Below are positions 16,992 to 25,056 of a DNA stretch of 64,000 bases, piece after piece. Under the pieces are notes generated by a model. It was not told the origin of the DNA. It was given only the letters and a program-made list of their open reading frames with translations, and ran no database searches. Numbering within the stretch: the first letter of the stretch is position 1; every line of letters begins with the position of its first letter. The position numbers and the translations under genes are program-made. The DNA comes from Candidatus Kapaibacterium thiocyanatum (GTDB lineage: Bacteria; Bacteroidota; Ignavibacteria; Kapaibacteriales; Kapaibacteriaceae). The stretch lies in contig MKVH01000024.1 in NCBI GenBank assembly GCA_001899175.1, positions 186,001-250,000 of the forward strand. The letters are read 5' to 3'.

Positions 16992-18617
16992 ATGTCTACA
17001 CCTCCAACACAGAAGCGCGGCTATGATCTGCTGCGCGATCCGCGATACAACAAGGGCACGGCATTCACCGCCGAGGAACGTGATCGGTACGGGCTCACCG
17101 GTCTGCTGCCGGACATCGTCTCGTCTCCCGATACGCAGATGAAGCGTATCCAGTCCCATATCGACGGTCTGCCGACGGATCTCGACCGATACGTCTATTT
17201 CAGCGATCTGCAGGAGCGCAACGAGTCGCTCTACTATCGCATCCTGATGAGCGATCCTGTACGATACATGCCCGTCGTCTATACGCCGACGGTCGGCTTG
17301 GCCTGCCAGTTCTTCGGTCGCATGTACCGTCGTCCGAAGGGGCTTTTCATCTCCGCGAAACAGCGTGGTCGTATCGCGGAGGTCCTGCGTAACTGGCCAG
17401 AGGAAGACGTGCGCTTCATCGTCGTCACCGATGGTGAGCGTATTCTCGGTCTTGGCGACCTCGGTGCACAGGGGATGGGAATCTCCGTCGGCAAGCTGTC
17501 GCTGTATACGGCCTGTGCCGGCGTACCGCCGCATCATACCTTGCCCATCGTACTGGACGTGGGCACGAACAACGAAGAACTCCGCAACGATCCGTTCTAC
17601 ATCGGCATCCGCGAACCGCGGCTGAACGGCGATGACTACGATACCTTCATCGAAGAATTCGTCGCGGCCGTCGAAGAGGTATTCCCGGACTGTACGATCC
17701 AGTGGGAGGACTTCGCCAATCATCATGCAGTACCGGTCCTGAATCGCTACCGCCATCGCATCAGCAGTTTCAACGACGACATCCAGGGCACTGCGGCGAC
17801 CGGTGTGGCCGGAATCCTGGCCGCCCTGCGCTTCAAGCAGGAGAAGCTGCAGGACCAGCGCTTCCTGTTCTTCGGTGCAGGCAGTGCCGGTGTGGGAATC
17901 GCGGACCTGCTCGTCTATGTCATGGTCAAGGACGGTATGTCGATCGACGACGCGCGCAAGCGCTGCTGGCTGGTCGACAGCAAGGGACTGGTGACGTCGA
18001 CACGTACGGATCTCACCGAGAGCAAGGCTCCGTACGCGCACGACCACGCCGCCGTGGATACGCTGGTGGAATGCGTCCGTGCACTGCGTCCGACGGCCCT
18101 CATCGGCACGAGCACGATACCGAAAAGCTTCACGCAGGAAGTGATCGAACTCATGGCCGGCACTACGGAGCGGCCCATCATCTTCCCGTATTCCAACCCG
18201 ACGTCGAAGAGCGAATGCTCCGCCGAAGAAGCCTATACGTGGACGAACGGCAAGGCCATCTTCGCCAGTGGCAGTCCGTTCCCGACTGTCGAGTTGAATG
18301 GCCGTACCTATCATCCCGGCCAGGGCAATAATGTCTACATCTTCCCTGCGATGGGACTCGCCGTCATGGCCGCACGGCCGCAACACATCCCCGACGGCGC
18401 CTTCGTGAGAGCGGCACGTACGCTCGCATCGCTCGTGACGCAGGAACAGTTCGACAAGGGACTGATCTATCCTCCGATGATGGATATCCGTACGTCGTCG
18501 ATCACCGTCGCCGTCGCCATCGCCGAATACTTCTTCGAGAAGGGGCTGGCCCGTGCGGAACGCCCGGCGGATATCGCGGCGTTCGTGAAGAGTCTCGCCT
18601 GGGAACCCGAATACTAG
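16992..18617 (+). CDS. maeA: NAD-dependent malic enzyme
   Basis: A 541-residue protein from the ATG of MSTPPTQKRG; the longer frame runs back through the promoter. Conserved motifs are YTPTVGLACQ (malate/tyrosine site), VTDGERILGLGDLGAQGMGI (lysine region and nucleotide contact), the metal site LQWEDFANHH-like segment with NDDIQGTAATGVAG, the NAD loop FFGAGSAGVGIADLL, and IFPYSNPTSKSECS. This is the large-subunit class that oxidises and decarboxylates malate to pyruvate with NAD(+). It feeds pyruvate and reducing power and is cytoplasmic. It converges on the PhoD-like gene 12 bases away. Confidence 0.93.
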   Translation: MSTPPTQKRGYDLLRDPRYNKGTAFTAEERDRYGLTGLLPDIVSSPDTQMKRIQSHIDGLPTDLDRYVYFSDLQERNESLYYRILMSDPVRYMPVVYTPTVGLACQFFGRMYRRPKGLFISAKQRGRIAEVLRNWPEEDVRFIVVTDGERILGLGDLGAQGMGISVGKLSLYTACAGVPPHHTLPIVLDVGTNNEELRNDPFYIGIREPRLNGDDYDTFIEEFVAAVEEVFPDCTIQWEDFANHHAVPVLNRYRHRISSFNDDIQGTAATGVAGILAALRFKQEKLQDQRFLFFGAGSAGVGIADLLVYVMVKDGMSIDDARKRCWLVDSKGLVTSTRTDLTESKAPYAHDHAAVDTLVECVRALRPTALIGTSTIPKSFTQEVIELMAGTTERPIIFPYSNPTSKSECSAEEAYTWTNGKAIFASGSPFPTVELNGRTYHPGQGNNVYIFPAMGLAVMAARPQHIPDGAFVRAARTLASLVTQEQFDKGLIYPPMMDIRTSSITVAVAIAEYFFEKGLARAERPADIAAFVKSLAWEPEY

Positions 18618-18629
18618 ATCTCTGCAAGT

Positions 18630-19982
18630 CTATTGCAGTTCGCCTTCGGTGATGACCCTGTTCCATAACTCCCGACCGGACTTGTCGAAGACGCGCAACG
18701 TAAGCACGCGCTTCTTCGACGGTCCGCCGACGGTGATGGTGCCGAAGTTATGCTGGCCCACGGCCGTACCGGGAACGCGAAAGGTGTTCGACTGGTCGTT
18801 GATGCCCGTATTGGCTCCTGCCGTCAGGCTCGAACACGTGAATTCATAGAGGGGATAGGTATCCGGACGGTCGAGCCTCGACAGTTCCGCGGCATGGATG
18901 TCGCCGCTGACGAAGAGAACGCCCTTGATGCCGTTGCGCGTGATCATGTCGATGATCTTCCTGCGCTCTTCCGGCATGCGTGCGAAGCACTCTTTCCGCA
19001 CGTTGTCGGTAAGGAACTGGCTGCCTATGGCGATGATCTTGAACGTTGCCGTCGACGATGAAAGGGCATCGATCAGCCATTCGATCTGTTCGTTGCCGAG
19101 AATCGTACGTTCCCCGTCCTTGCGGTTGTTCGCCGCACGATAGTATCTGTCGTCGAGAAGGAAGAACTGGACGTCACCGGCCTCGAACGATGTGGCGATG
19201 CCTGGTCTGTCCATCACGCCATAAGACGGGTTCGGCCAGAACAGCCTGAATGCCTCGAGCGCGTTGTATTTGCCCCACCAGCTCCGGTCCGCATCGTTCG
19301 GGCCATAGTCGTGGTCGTCCCAGATCGCGTAGTGGGCCGTCGATGCGAGCAATGGCTGAAGTTCCGGCAGCGAGCGCGTATGCGTATAGCGATGGAGGAT
19401 GCCTGTACGACTGTTCCAGTCGGGTTCGCGCAGATACGTGTTGTCGCCCAGCCACAGCATGAAGTCCGGACGTGCGGCATGGATGGCCGTCATGATCTCG
19501 TAGTCGCTGCCGTAGTTGCCGGTGCTGCGCTCGAAGCCTTCCTCGTTGACATAGAAGCAGGAGCCGAGGGCGATCGTATACGTCGGCGGTGGATCGGGGC
19601 GCCACTTCCATACCGGTTGCGTGCGGAAGCGGGTAGGGTAGTCGAAGCGGCAGGCCTTGCCGTTGATATGGACGTCATAGAGATAGGTGCGGCCGGGACG
19701 AACGCGGTCGGCGACCAGCGTCGCTGTGCATGCCGTGGCCTCCGATGTGCGGATCGTCCGCGTTCTGAACGCCTCGCTTGGTTGGCTGCTATCGCGGTAC
19801 GTCACGTAGACATCGGCTTCGCTCTTCGTCTGGATCCAGATCCGTGCTTCCTGCATGTCGAGATGCCCGAGCATCGGACCTGCCTGAAGGACGCTTTGCT
19901 GGGCATGGAGAAGAGCGGGGATGAACAGGGCCGTCGCGAGCAGGAACGGCAGCATGCGGTAAGGGGAGAGCGTCGTGACCAT
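18630..19982 (-). CDS. PhoD-like alkaline phosphatase family protein
   Basis: The protein has about 450 residues starting near 19982 (MVTTLSPYRM...), with a signal peptide ending in LLHAQ. A fibronectin-like N-domain (GHLDMQEARIWIQT) precedes the metallophosphatase core: IALGSCFY, FMLWLGDNTYLRE, AIWDDHDYGPND, FFLLDDRYYR and FVSGDIHAAELS carry the metal-binding Asp/Asn/His residues of PhoD. It should hydrolyse phosphate mono- or diesters outside the cytoplasm. An open frame continues upstream to 21533, but that part is antisense to the next genes and is not coding. A TATTTTCG box at 19986-19993 lies 3 bases before the chosen start. Confidence 0.85.
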   Translation of the reverse strand: MVTTLSPYRMLPFLLATALFIPALLHAQQSVLQAGPMLGHLDMQEARIWIQTKSEADVYVTYRDSSQPSEAFRTRTIRTSEATACTATLVADRVRPGRTYLYDVHINGKACRFDYPTRFRTQPVWKWRPDPPPTYTIALGSCFYVNEEGFERSTGNYGSDYEIMTAIHAARPDFMLWLGDNTYLREPDWNSRTGILHRYTHTRSLPELQPLLASTAHYAIWDDHDYGPNDADRSWWGKYNALEAFRLFWPNPSYGVMDRPGIATSFEAGDVQFFLLDDRYYRAANNRKDGERTILGNEQIEWLIDALSSSTATFKIIAIGSQFLTDNVRKECFARMPEERRKIIDMITRNGIKGVLFVSGDIHAAELSRLDRPDTYPLYEFTCSSLTAGANTGINDQSNTFRVPGTAVGQHNFGTITVGGPSKKRVLTLRVFDKSGRELWNRVITEGELQ

Positions 19983-19985
19983 GCC

Positions 19986-19993
19986 CGAAAATA
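19986..19993 (-). promoter_or_regulatory. -7 promoter box (TATTTTCG) of the PhoD-like gene
   Basis: A TAnnTTCG variant on the minus strand, 3 bases before the ATG at 19982. If used, the mRNA is leaderless and the alternative start at 20003 is excluded. Confidence 0.42.
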
Positions 19994-20057
19994 CATGGGG
20001 CATCGTCCATATCCGTAATAACGACACGCAATACGTCAAGACCGTTATCTTGACGCC

Positions 20058-20837
20058 ATGAACACCAAGGAAGAAATAGCGGCCAACTGGCTGCCACGCT
20101 ATACGGGTACTCCGATCAAGGATTTCGGAGACTACATCCTGCTCACGAACTTCAAGGGATACGTGGATCGCTTCGCCGAGCGTTGTGACGTTCCCGTGCG
20201 TGGGTTGGACAAGCCCATGCAGGTCGCGACGTCGAAGGAGGGGCTGAGTATCGTCAATTATGGCATCGGCTCGCCGAATGCCGCCCTCGTCATGGACCTG
20301 CTCGTGGCACGGCAACCGAAGGGCGTGCTTTTTCTGGGCAAGTGCGGCGGGCTCAAGGAGTCGACGGAGATCGGTCACTTCGTGCTGCCCATCGCGGCCA
20401 TCCGCGGAGAGGGAACGAGCCTCGATTACTTCCCTCCCGAAGTGCCCGCCCTGCCGAGCTTCAAGCTGCACAAGTTCGTGTCGGACAAGATCCTGAAGCA
20501 CCATCTGGAATACCGTACGGGCGTGGTCTATACGACGAATCGCCGTGTATGGGAATGGGACGTCGACTTCCGGCTGAGGCTGCGTTCGCTGAGCTGTCTG
20601 GCTATCGACATGGAAACCGCCACGATCTTCATCGTCGGTCACAAGAACGGCATCCCGAGAGGCGCCCTCCTGCTCGTGAGCGACGTGCCGATCGTCGCGG
20701 ACGGCGTCAAGACCGAGGACTCGGACCGCCAGGTCAGCGAGAGATTCATGGACCTGCATCTGACCATCGGCATGGAAGCGATGACGGAGATCGGCACGAA
20801 GGGCGAGGAGATCAAGCACCTGCGCTGGGAAGGATGA
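20058..20837 (+). CDS. amn: AMP nucleosidase
   Basis: A 259-residue nucleoside-phosphorylase fold protein. GKCGGLKESTEIGHFVLP is the phosphorylase-family core, AAIRGEGTSLDYFPPEVPA is typical of AMP nucleosidase, and LAIDMETATIF contains the conserved ribose-binding Met-Glu. The short form without the long N-domain of the E. coli enzyme is the one usual in Bacteroidota. It cleaves AMP to adenine and ribose 5-phosphate in purine salvage. A weak TATCTTGA box lies 4 bases before the ATG. The next gene follows after 30 bases. Confidence 0.87.
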   Translation: MNTKEEIAANWLPRYTGTPIKDFGDYILLTNFKGYVDRFAERCDVPVRGLDKPMQVATSKEGLSIVNYGIGSPNAALVMDLLVARQPKGVLFLGKCGGLKESTEIGHFVLPIAAIRGEGTSLDYFPPEVPALPSFKLHKFVSDKILKHHLEYRTGVVYTTNRRVWEWDVDFRLRLRSLSCLAIDMETATIFIVGHKNGIPRGALLLVSDVPIVADGVKTEDSDRQVSERFMDLHLTIGMEAMTEIGTKGEEIKHLRWEG

Positions 20838-20855
20838 CGCTGCCGGCGATCGCCG

Positions 20856-20863
20856 TATCTTTG
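20856..20863 (+). promoter_or_regulatory. -7 promoter box (TATCTTTG) of the dihydroorotate dehydrogenase-like gene
   Basis: An exact TAnnTTTG match ending 4 bases before the ATG at 20868, again a leaderless arrangement. Confidence 0.58.
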
Positions 20864-20867
20864 TTCC

Positions 20868-22034
20868 ATGTCCGTCCTTGAAACATTGGCCCGCCTCGAG
20901 CATTCCTTCCGCCCCGGCCTCGTACGTCTTCCACCGAAGGTGGCCGTCAAGCTGTTCTCCATCGGCCGTACCGTCTTTTCCGAACGTTTCGCCAGGCAGC
21001 ATGTCTCCAGACGTTCCGCCGACCTCCGCGGATACGACGGAGGCAGGGGGCTCCTGTCCGCACCTCTGTGGAATGCGGCAGGAATGTTCAAGAGTGGAGA
21101 GGGATACCACGTGGTGGCGGCACAGGGCGCCGGTGCCTACGTCGCGGGGACCACGACGTCGCGACCACGCACGGGCAACGTACGCGATGGCGTGAAGTGG
21201 CCGGTGACGGCCTACCCGCGCTCCGGTTCGGCATCGAACTGGCTCGGACTTCCGAACCCCGGTCATGCTGCCGTCGCGGCGCGACTTTCCAGGCTCGAAC
21301 GTATCGAGGGATGTCCCGTCGGAGCGAGCGTGAGCGCCGATCCCGGTATGGCCGAGAACGAGGCTCTGCCCGCCCTGGCCCAGGGGATGCGCCAGTACAT
21401 CGATGCCGGTGTGGATTATATCGAACTGAATGAATCCTGTCCGAACGTGCCGGGTCATTGCCATCAGGGCGTGGCGCTGGACGACGGTCTGCTGCGTCGT
21501 CTCGACTACGTGACGGAACATGTGCTGCGGCACCGTGAGCGCCCCTTGCCTGTCGTCGTGAAGTTCGGTACGGACACCAATCCCGATCAGGTGACGGACC
21601 TCGTCAGGGTGCTGCTCGATCTCGGCTTCGATGGTATCATCCTCGGCAATACCTCCACTGCCTATGCGGCGCGGCGCCCGATGATCATGCCCGAAGAACT
21701 GCCCGTCTACGACTATTTCACGTCGACCTTCGGCGGTGGGCTCAGCGGACGTGTGGTGAAGGCTTCCTCACTCGAGCTCTGCATCAGGGCCCGGCAGGCG
21801 CTGGCCGAGCACGGTCCGCATCGTCCCTTCGACATCATCCGCTGCGGTGGTGTGGAGACCGTCGACGACCTTCATGAGTCGTTCGATCACGGCATCATCC
21901 TGCATCAGTGGTATACGGGCTACTACGATGCCTTCGCGCGATACGGACATGATCTGTACCGGCGTCTCTTCACGGATCTCGACATGTATCGCATCACGGC
22001 CGATGCGGTACGCGGGCAGTTGATCGGGTCATGA
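20868..22034 (+). CDS. Dihydroorotate dehydrogenase-like flavoprotein
   Basis: A 388-residue TIM-barrel flavoprotein. Recognisable elements are LWNAAGMFKSGEGY, AGTTTSRPRTGN, NWLGLPNPG, the substrate loop YIELNESCPNVPGH, VVVKFGTDTN, FDGIILGNTSTAY and GGGLSGRVVKASSLELC before the phosphate site IIRCGGVET. The fold and motifs match PyrD, which makes orotate in pyrimidine synthesis. The active-site segment has the NxSCPN of class 1 enzymes while the length and N-terminal extension look like class 2, so the electron acceptor is uncertain. Confidence 0.78.
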   Translation: MSVLETLARLEHSFRPGLVRLPPKVAVKLFSIGRTVFSERFARQHVSRRSADLRGYDGGRGLLSAPLWNAAGMFKSGEGYHVVAAQGAGAYVAGTTTSRPRTGNVRDGVKWPVTAYPRSGSASNWLGLPNPGHAAVAARLSRLERIEGCPVGASVSADPGMAENEALPALAQGMRQYIDAGVDYIELNESCPNVPGHCHQGVALDDGLLRRLDYVTEHVLRHRERPLPVVVKFGTDTNPDQVTDLVRVLLDLGFDGIILGNTSTAYAARRPMIMPEELPVYDYFTSTFGGGLSGRVVKASSLELCIRARQALAEHGPHRPFDIIRCGGVETVDDLHESFDHGIILHQWYTGYYDAFARYGHDLYRRLFTDLDMYRITADAVRGQLIGS

Positions 22035-22064
22035 CGCCTTCACACGTAGATGTCGCTCATGCGA

Positions 22065-22376
22065 TCAATGACGCGCGTCGTTGGCACGCTGGCGTGCCGT
22101 CTGCAACCGGATGTTGACGCTGTCGTACAATGCCCTGAACGTATCGGGATTGCGGGACATCGTGCGCAGTTCGGCTTCGAGGCTTTCCGGTGTATAGCCG
22201 TTCTTCGTCATCACCGCGCGAACGTTCGCCTGCGCGGCGGCGGAATCGGTGCCCTGCTCACGGGCGAGCACCACGGCCGTATATGTTTCGATCAGGTGTT
22301 GCGAAGGACCGTGCTGTTCGGTACAGGCCGTCGTGATGAGAAGCGTCAGTGCCGTGGCGGCCAGCGGTCGTTTCAT
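22065..22376 (-). CDS. Small lipoprotein of unknown function
   Basis: A 103-residue protein starting at MKRPLAATALTLLITTAC, a clear lipoprotein signal with cysteine at residue 18. The remainder is helical and charged (AVVLAREQGTDSAAAQANV, LEAELRTMSRNPDTFRALYDSV). It resembles the short DUF4296-like lipoproteins by length and pattern only. Its start overlaps the stop of the Nudix gene (ATGA), so it is the second gene of that unit. Confidence 0.65.
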   Translation of the reverse strand: MKRPLAATALTLLITTACTEQHGPSQHLIETYTAVVLAREQGTDSAAAQANVRAVMTKNGYTPESLEAELRTMSRNPDTFRALYDSVNIRLQTARQRANDARH

Positions 22377-23023
22377 TGCCGTTCGTCCGTAATGATGTCC
22401 ATGTATTCGCGTGCGATGAAGATCAGTTCGTTCAGGATCATGGCCGTGGCGCCCCACAGCGGGGCGGCGGGGTGGACCTTCCAGTGCGGGACGTTCACGG
22501 ATTGGCCGTAGAGCGTCCACGGTTCCTCCGCGACGTTGGCCGGATCGATCAGATCCGATAGGTGCAGCAGGAAGACTTCCTGCACTTCGGCCTCGCTGAG
22601 TCTGTAGTGTTCGGGAATATGCACCCTGCCCACGACCGGTGTCACCGCCGAGTTCGAGGGCGGAATATACAAGGGACTGAGCGTTCCGAGAACGACGACG
22701 TCATCGGGGGCGATGCCGACTTCCTCGTCGAGTTCCCGCAGGGCCGCATCGATGATCTCCTCGCCATCGTCCACCCGTCCTCCAGGGAAGGATATCTGGC
22801 CCTTGTGGTTCCTCAGGTGTTCGCTGCGGAGGGTGAGCATGATGCTCGGCAGTATGCCGGCCATCTCGATCAGCGGGACCAGTACCGCGCTCTGCCGCGC
22901 ACCATCAGGCGGTGCCGCCAGCCGCTTCGCCGCATCCGGTATCGCGGGCACGAACTGCCGGTGTGCGCGTAATCCCGGAAGGGGTTCGTGCAGGCGCTGT
23001 TCGAGATAGGTGATGAAGTCCAT
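22373..23023 (-). CDS. Nudix hydrolase, CoA pyrophosphatase type
   Basis: A 216-residue protein with a perfect Nudix box (G82-x5-E88-x7-RELDEEVG, residues 82-103). The segment LTLRSEHLRNHKGQISFPGG just before it is the extra signature of the NudL/PCD1 group that cuts coenzyme A to 4'-phosphopantetheine and 3',5'-ADP. The Glu residues of the box bind the divalent metals. It leads the pair with the small lipoprotein. Confidence 0.88.
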   Translation of the reverse strand: MDFITYLEQRLHEPLPGLRAHRQFVPAIPDAAKRLAAPPDGARQSAVLVPLIEMAGILPSIMLTLRSEHLRNHKGQISFPGGRVDDGEEIIDAALRELDEEVGIAPDDVVVLGTLSPLYIPPSNSAVTPVVGRVHIPEHYRLSEAEVQEVFLLHLSDLIDPANVAEEPWTLYGQSVNVPHWKVHPAAPLWGATAMILNELIFIAREYMDIITDERQ

Positions 23024-23144
23024 GGAAGGTTTGGGATGGCTCAGGTATGAATCTACGGGAATCCATGCGACGATTTACACGGACTCCACGTGTGTGATTC
23101 TGCCGTGTGGTCTATATTCGTGACTCACTCAACAAGGATAGATC

Positions 23145-24215
23145 ATGCCGGCTCATAAGGTTCCTTCCGTCGACAAGTCGAACATGTTCGAAGTGCTGTA
23201 CAACGTTCCCGACCAGATACGGGAGGCCGTGGCCATCGGCGAGCAGGCGCCGCTCTTCGCGAAGAAGGCCGCATCGAACCGGTACGCCATCTTCGGACTC
23301 GGCGGAAGTGCCATCGGCGGGGACCTGCTGCGCAGCTATGCAGCGGCGACGCCGGGAGCCGATCATCTCATGCTCTCCGTCCATCGCGGCTACACCGTTC
23401 CCGGGTGGGTGGACGCAGCCACCAACGTCGTCTGCTCGAGCTATTCCGGCGATACGGAGGAAACCCTGTCCGCCTATGCCGCCGTGGTGAAGAAGACGCA
23501 GCGGATTCTCTGCATCTCCACCGGAGGCAGGATCTCGACGAAGGCGGCGAAGGCCGGCTATCCGCTCGTGACCGTGCCGAAGGGCTATCAGCCGCGTTGC
23601 GCCCTGGCCTATTCGTTCTTCCCGCTCCTCACCATCATGGGACGCAGCGGAGCCTTCGAGCCGAAGGCCGTCAAGGCCAGTAACAAGGGCGTCGCCGAAC
23701 TGCTCGAGTCCATCGAGGCACTGCGAGACCTGTTCGCATCGACGTCGCCGAAGAACCCTGCCTTCGTCCTGGCGAAGAAGCTGCATGGAACCTTCCCCGT
23801 CATCTATTCGGCATCGGAGCGCATGGATGCCGTTAATCTGCGCTGGCGCGGTCAGATCCAGGAGAACAGCAAGCAGGTGGCCTTCGGCCACGTCCTGCCG
23901 GAAATGAACCATAACGAGATCAACGGCTGGCAGCATCCCAGGGGCCTCACCAAGCAGTTCAGCGTCGTCCTCCTCCGGGATATCGACGACCACAAGCGCG
24001 TCCAGCTCCGGTTCGACGCCCTGAAGGAGATCATCCGCAAGAACGTCAAGAACATCATGACGGTCGAGGGGGTGGGGTCGACCCTGCTCAGCCGGATGTT
24101 CACGGCCATCTATCTTGGCGACTGGATGAGCTGGCATCTGGCCATCCTCAACAACGTGGACCCCACACCCGTGCCCGTCATCCAGCAGCTCAAGGCCCGT
24201 CTGGCCGAGGTCTGA
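23145..24215 (+). CDS. Bifunctional phosphoglucose/phosphomannose isomerase
   Basis: A 356-residue SIS-domain protein. FGLGGSAIGGDLLR and VVCSSYSGDTEETLSAY are the sugar-phosphate loops of the first SIS domain. LPEMNHNEINGWQHP carries the conserved Glu and His of the archaeal/bacterial PGI/PMI family (Glu for the ring/proton step). It interconverts fructose 6-phosphate with glucose 6-phosphate and mannose 6-phosphate in sugar metabolism. A TATATTCG box sits upstream at about 23111. The length matches the family. Confidence 0.86.
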   Translation: MPAHKVPSVDKSNMFEVLYNVPDQIREAVAIGEQAPLFAKKAASNRYAIFGLGGSAIGGDLLRSYAAATPGADHLMLSVHRGYTVPGWVDAATNVVCSSYSGDTEETLSAYAAVVKKTQRILCISTGGRISTKAAKAGYPLVTVPKGYQPRCALAYSFFPLLTIMGRSGAFEPKAVKASNKGVAELLESIEALRDLFASTSPKNPAFVLAKKLHGTFPVIYSASERMDAVNLRWRGQIQENSKQVAFGHVLPEMNHNEINGWQHPRGLTKQFSVVLLRDIDDHKRVQLRFDALKEIIRKNVKNIMTVEGVGSTLLSRMFTAIYLGDWMSWHLAILNNVDPTPVPVIQQLKARLAEV

Positions 24216-24248
24216 CGACCGGGCCATGGTTTTTCCACATAAACCCCG

Positions 24249-24256
24249 TATCTTTG
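24249..24256 (+). promoter_or_regulatory. -7 promoter box (TATCTTTG) upstream of the 24291 gene
   Basis: An exact TAnnTTTG match, 34 bases before the ATG at 24291. A CGGAGAA sequence lies between, so this mRNA has a leader. Confidence 0.55.
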
Positions 24257-24290
24257 AAGTCCCTGAAATCTCATTGATGCGGAGAACCCT

Positions 24291-24713
24291 ATGGCCACGG
24301 CGAGCAAGTCTGCTGAGACGAAGCGGCCGAAGCGCAAGGCGAAGTACATTCTGCTCTATTCGCCCTTCCTGATGCGGGAGACGAAGCACGAGCTTATCGG
24401 AGAACCGCTCGAAACGGAGAACGGACGCCAGCAATGGGCCCGTTGCAGTGTGAGCCACCACTCGCAACTCGTCAACCTGGATGCATTGCAGGCACTTACG
24501 GACAAGTCCGTTGCCCAGATACGTCTGTCGCGCGAGGATTCGAAGGACTATTCCCCGAAGAACGAGTATCAGGTCGGTGATGTGATCTACCACAAGACCT
24601 GGGACGATGTCGGTATCGTGCGGTCGAAGGAAGTCATGACGAACGGACGTGCCAGCCTGATCGTGCACTTCGAGAAGAACAAGGAAAAACGTCTCGTCGA
24701 GAACGTCAAGTAA
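24291..24713 (+). CDS. Conserved protein with a C-terminal Tudor-like (UvrD/PcrA-tail-like) domain
   Basis: A 140-residue protein with a basic N-terminus (KSAETKRPKRKAK). Residues about 95-140 (YQVGDVIYHKTWDDVGIVRSK ... VHFEKNKEKRLVENVK) look like the small beta-barrel at the end of PcrA/UvrD helicases and CarD-like proteins, which grips RNA polymerase or nucleic acid. No enzyme motif is visible. It is followed 37 bases later by bS21, and both end at the terminator at 24978, so co-transcription is likely. A role near transcription or translation is inference. Confidence 0.62.
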   Translation: MATASKSAETKRPKRKAKYILLYSPFLMRETKHELIGEPLETENGRQQWARCSVSHHSQLVNLDALQALTDKSVAQIRLSREDSKDYSPKNEYQVGDVIYHKTWDDVGIVRSKEVMTNGRASLIVHFEKNKEKRLVENVK

Positions 24714-24750
24714 TAAGTAACCCAACCAACCCTAATCTGAGGATCTGTCT

Positions 24751-24945
24751 GTGATCGGAGTTACCATCCAGAGCAACGAGTCCATCGACCGCGCCCTGCG
24801 CCGCTTCAAGAAGAAGTACGAGCGTTCGGGTGTGCTGCGTGAGTTCAAGAAGCGTGCGTTCTTCGTCAAGCCCAGCGTTGACCGTCGCATGTCTCGCCTG
24901 AAGGCGGCTCGCCGTCAGCACCGTCAGCAGATGGAACAGGACTGA
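24751..24945 (+). CDS. rpsU: 30S ribosomal protein bS21
   Basis: A 64-residue basic protein with a GTG start. IQSNESIDRALRRFKKKYERSG and VLREFKKRAFFVKPS are the conserved bS21 core, followed by a basic helical tail. It sits on the 30S platform next to the anti-Shine-Dalgarno. A rho-independent terminator follows. Confidence 0.95.
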   Translation: MIGVTIQSNESIDRALRRFKKKYERSGVLREFKKRAFFVKPSVDRRMSRLKAARRQHRQQMEQD

Positions 24946-24977
24946 TCCTTTTCGGCTCTGTGCGACGCTTACCATCG

Positions 24978-25008
24978 AAGGCGCTTCTCGTCATGAGAGG
25001 CGCCTTTT
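24978..25008 (+). terminator. Rho-independent terminator after rpsU
   Basis: A 12-bp stem (24978-24989 with 24995-25006, one G-T pair), a five-base loop and four T, 32 bases after the bS21 stop. It also separates this unit from the convergent murE gene. Confidence 0.88.
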
Positions 25009-25056
25009 CGTGCTTGTAGTCGTCCGTTCGAAAGGTATGCGGTAGCCGTACCGGCA

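Noticed and set aside
18630-21533. A 967-codon open frame on the minus strand
   Set aside because: Only the part up to about 19982 is the PhoD-like gene. The rest is antisense to AMP nucleosidase and the dihydroorotate dehydrogenase-like gene and has no protein-like pattern.
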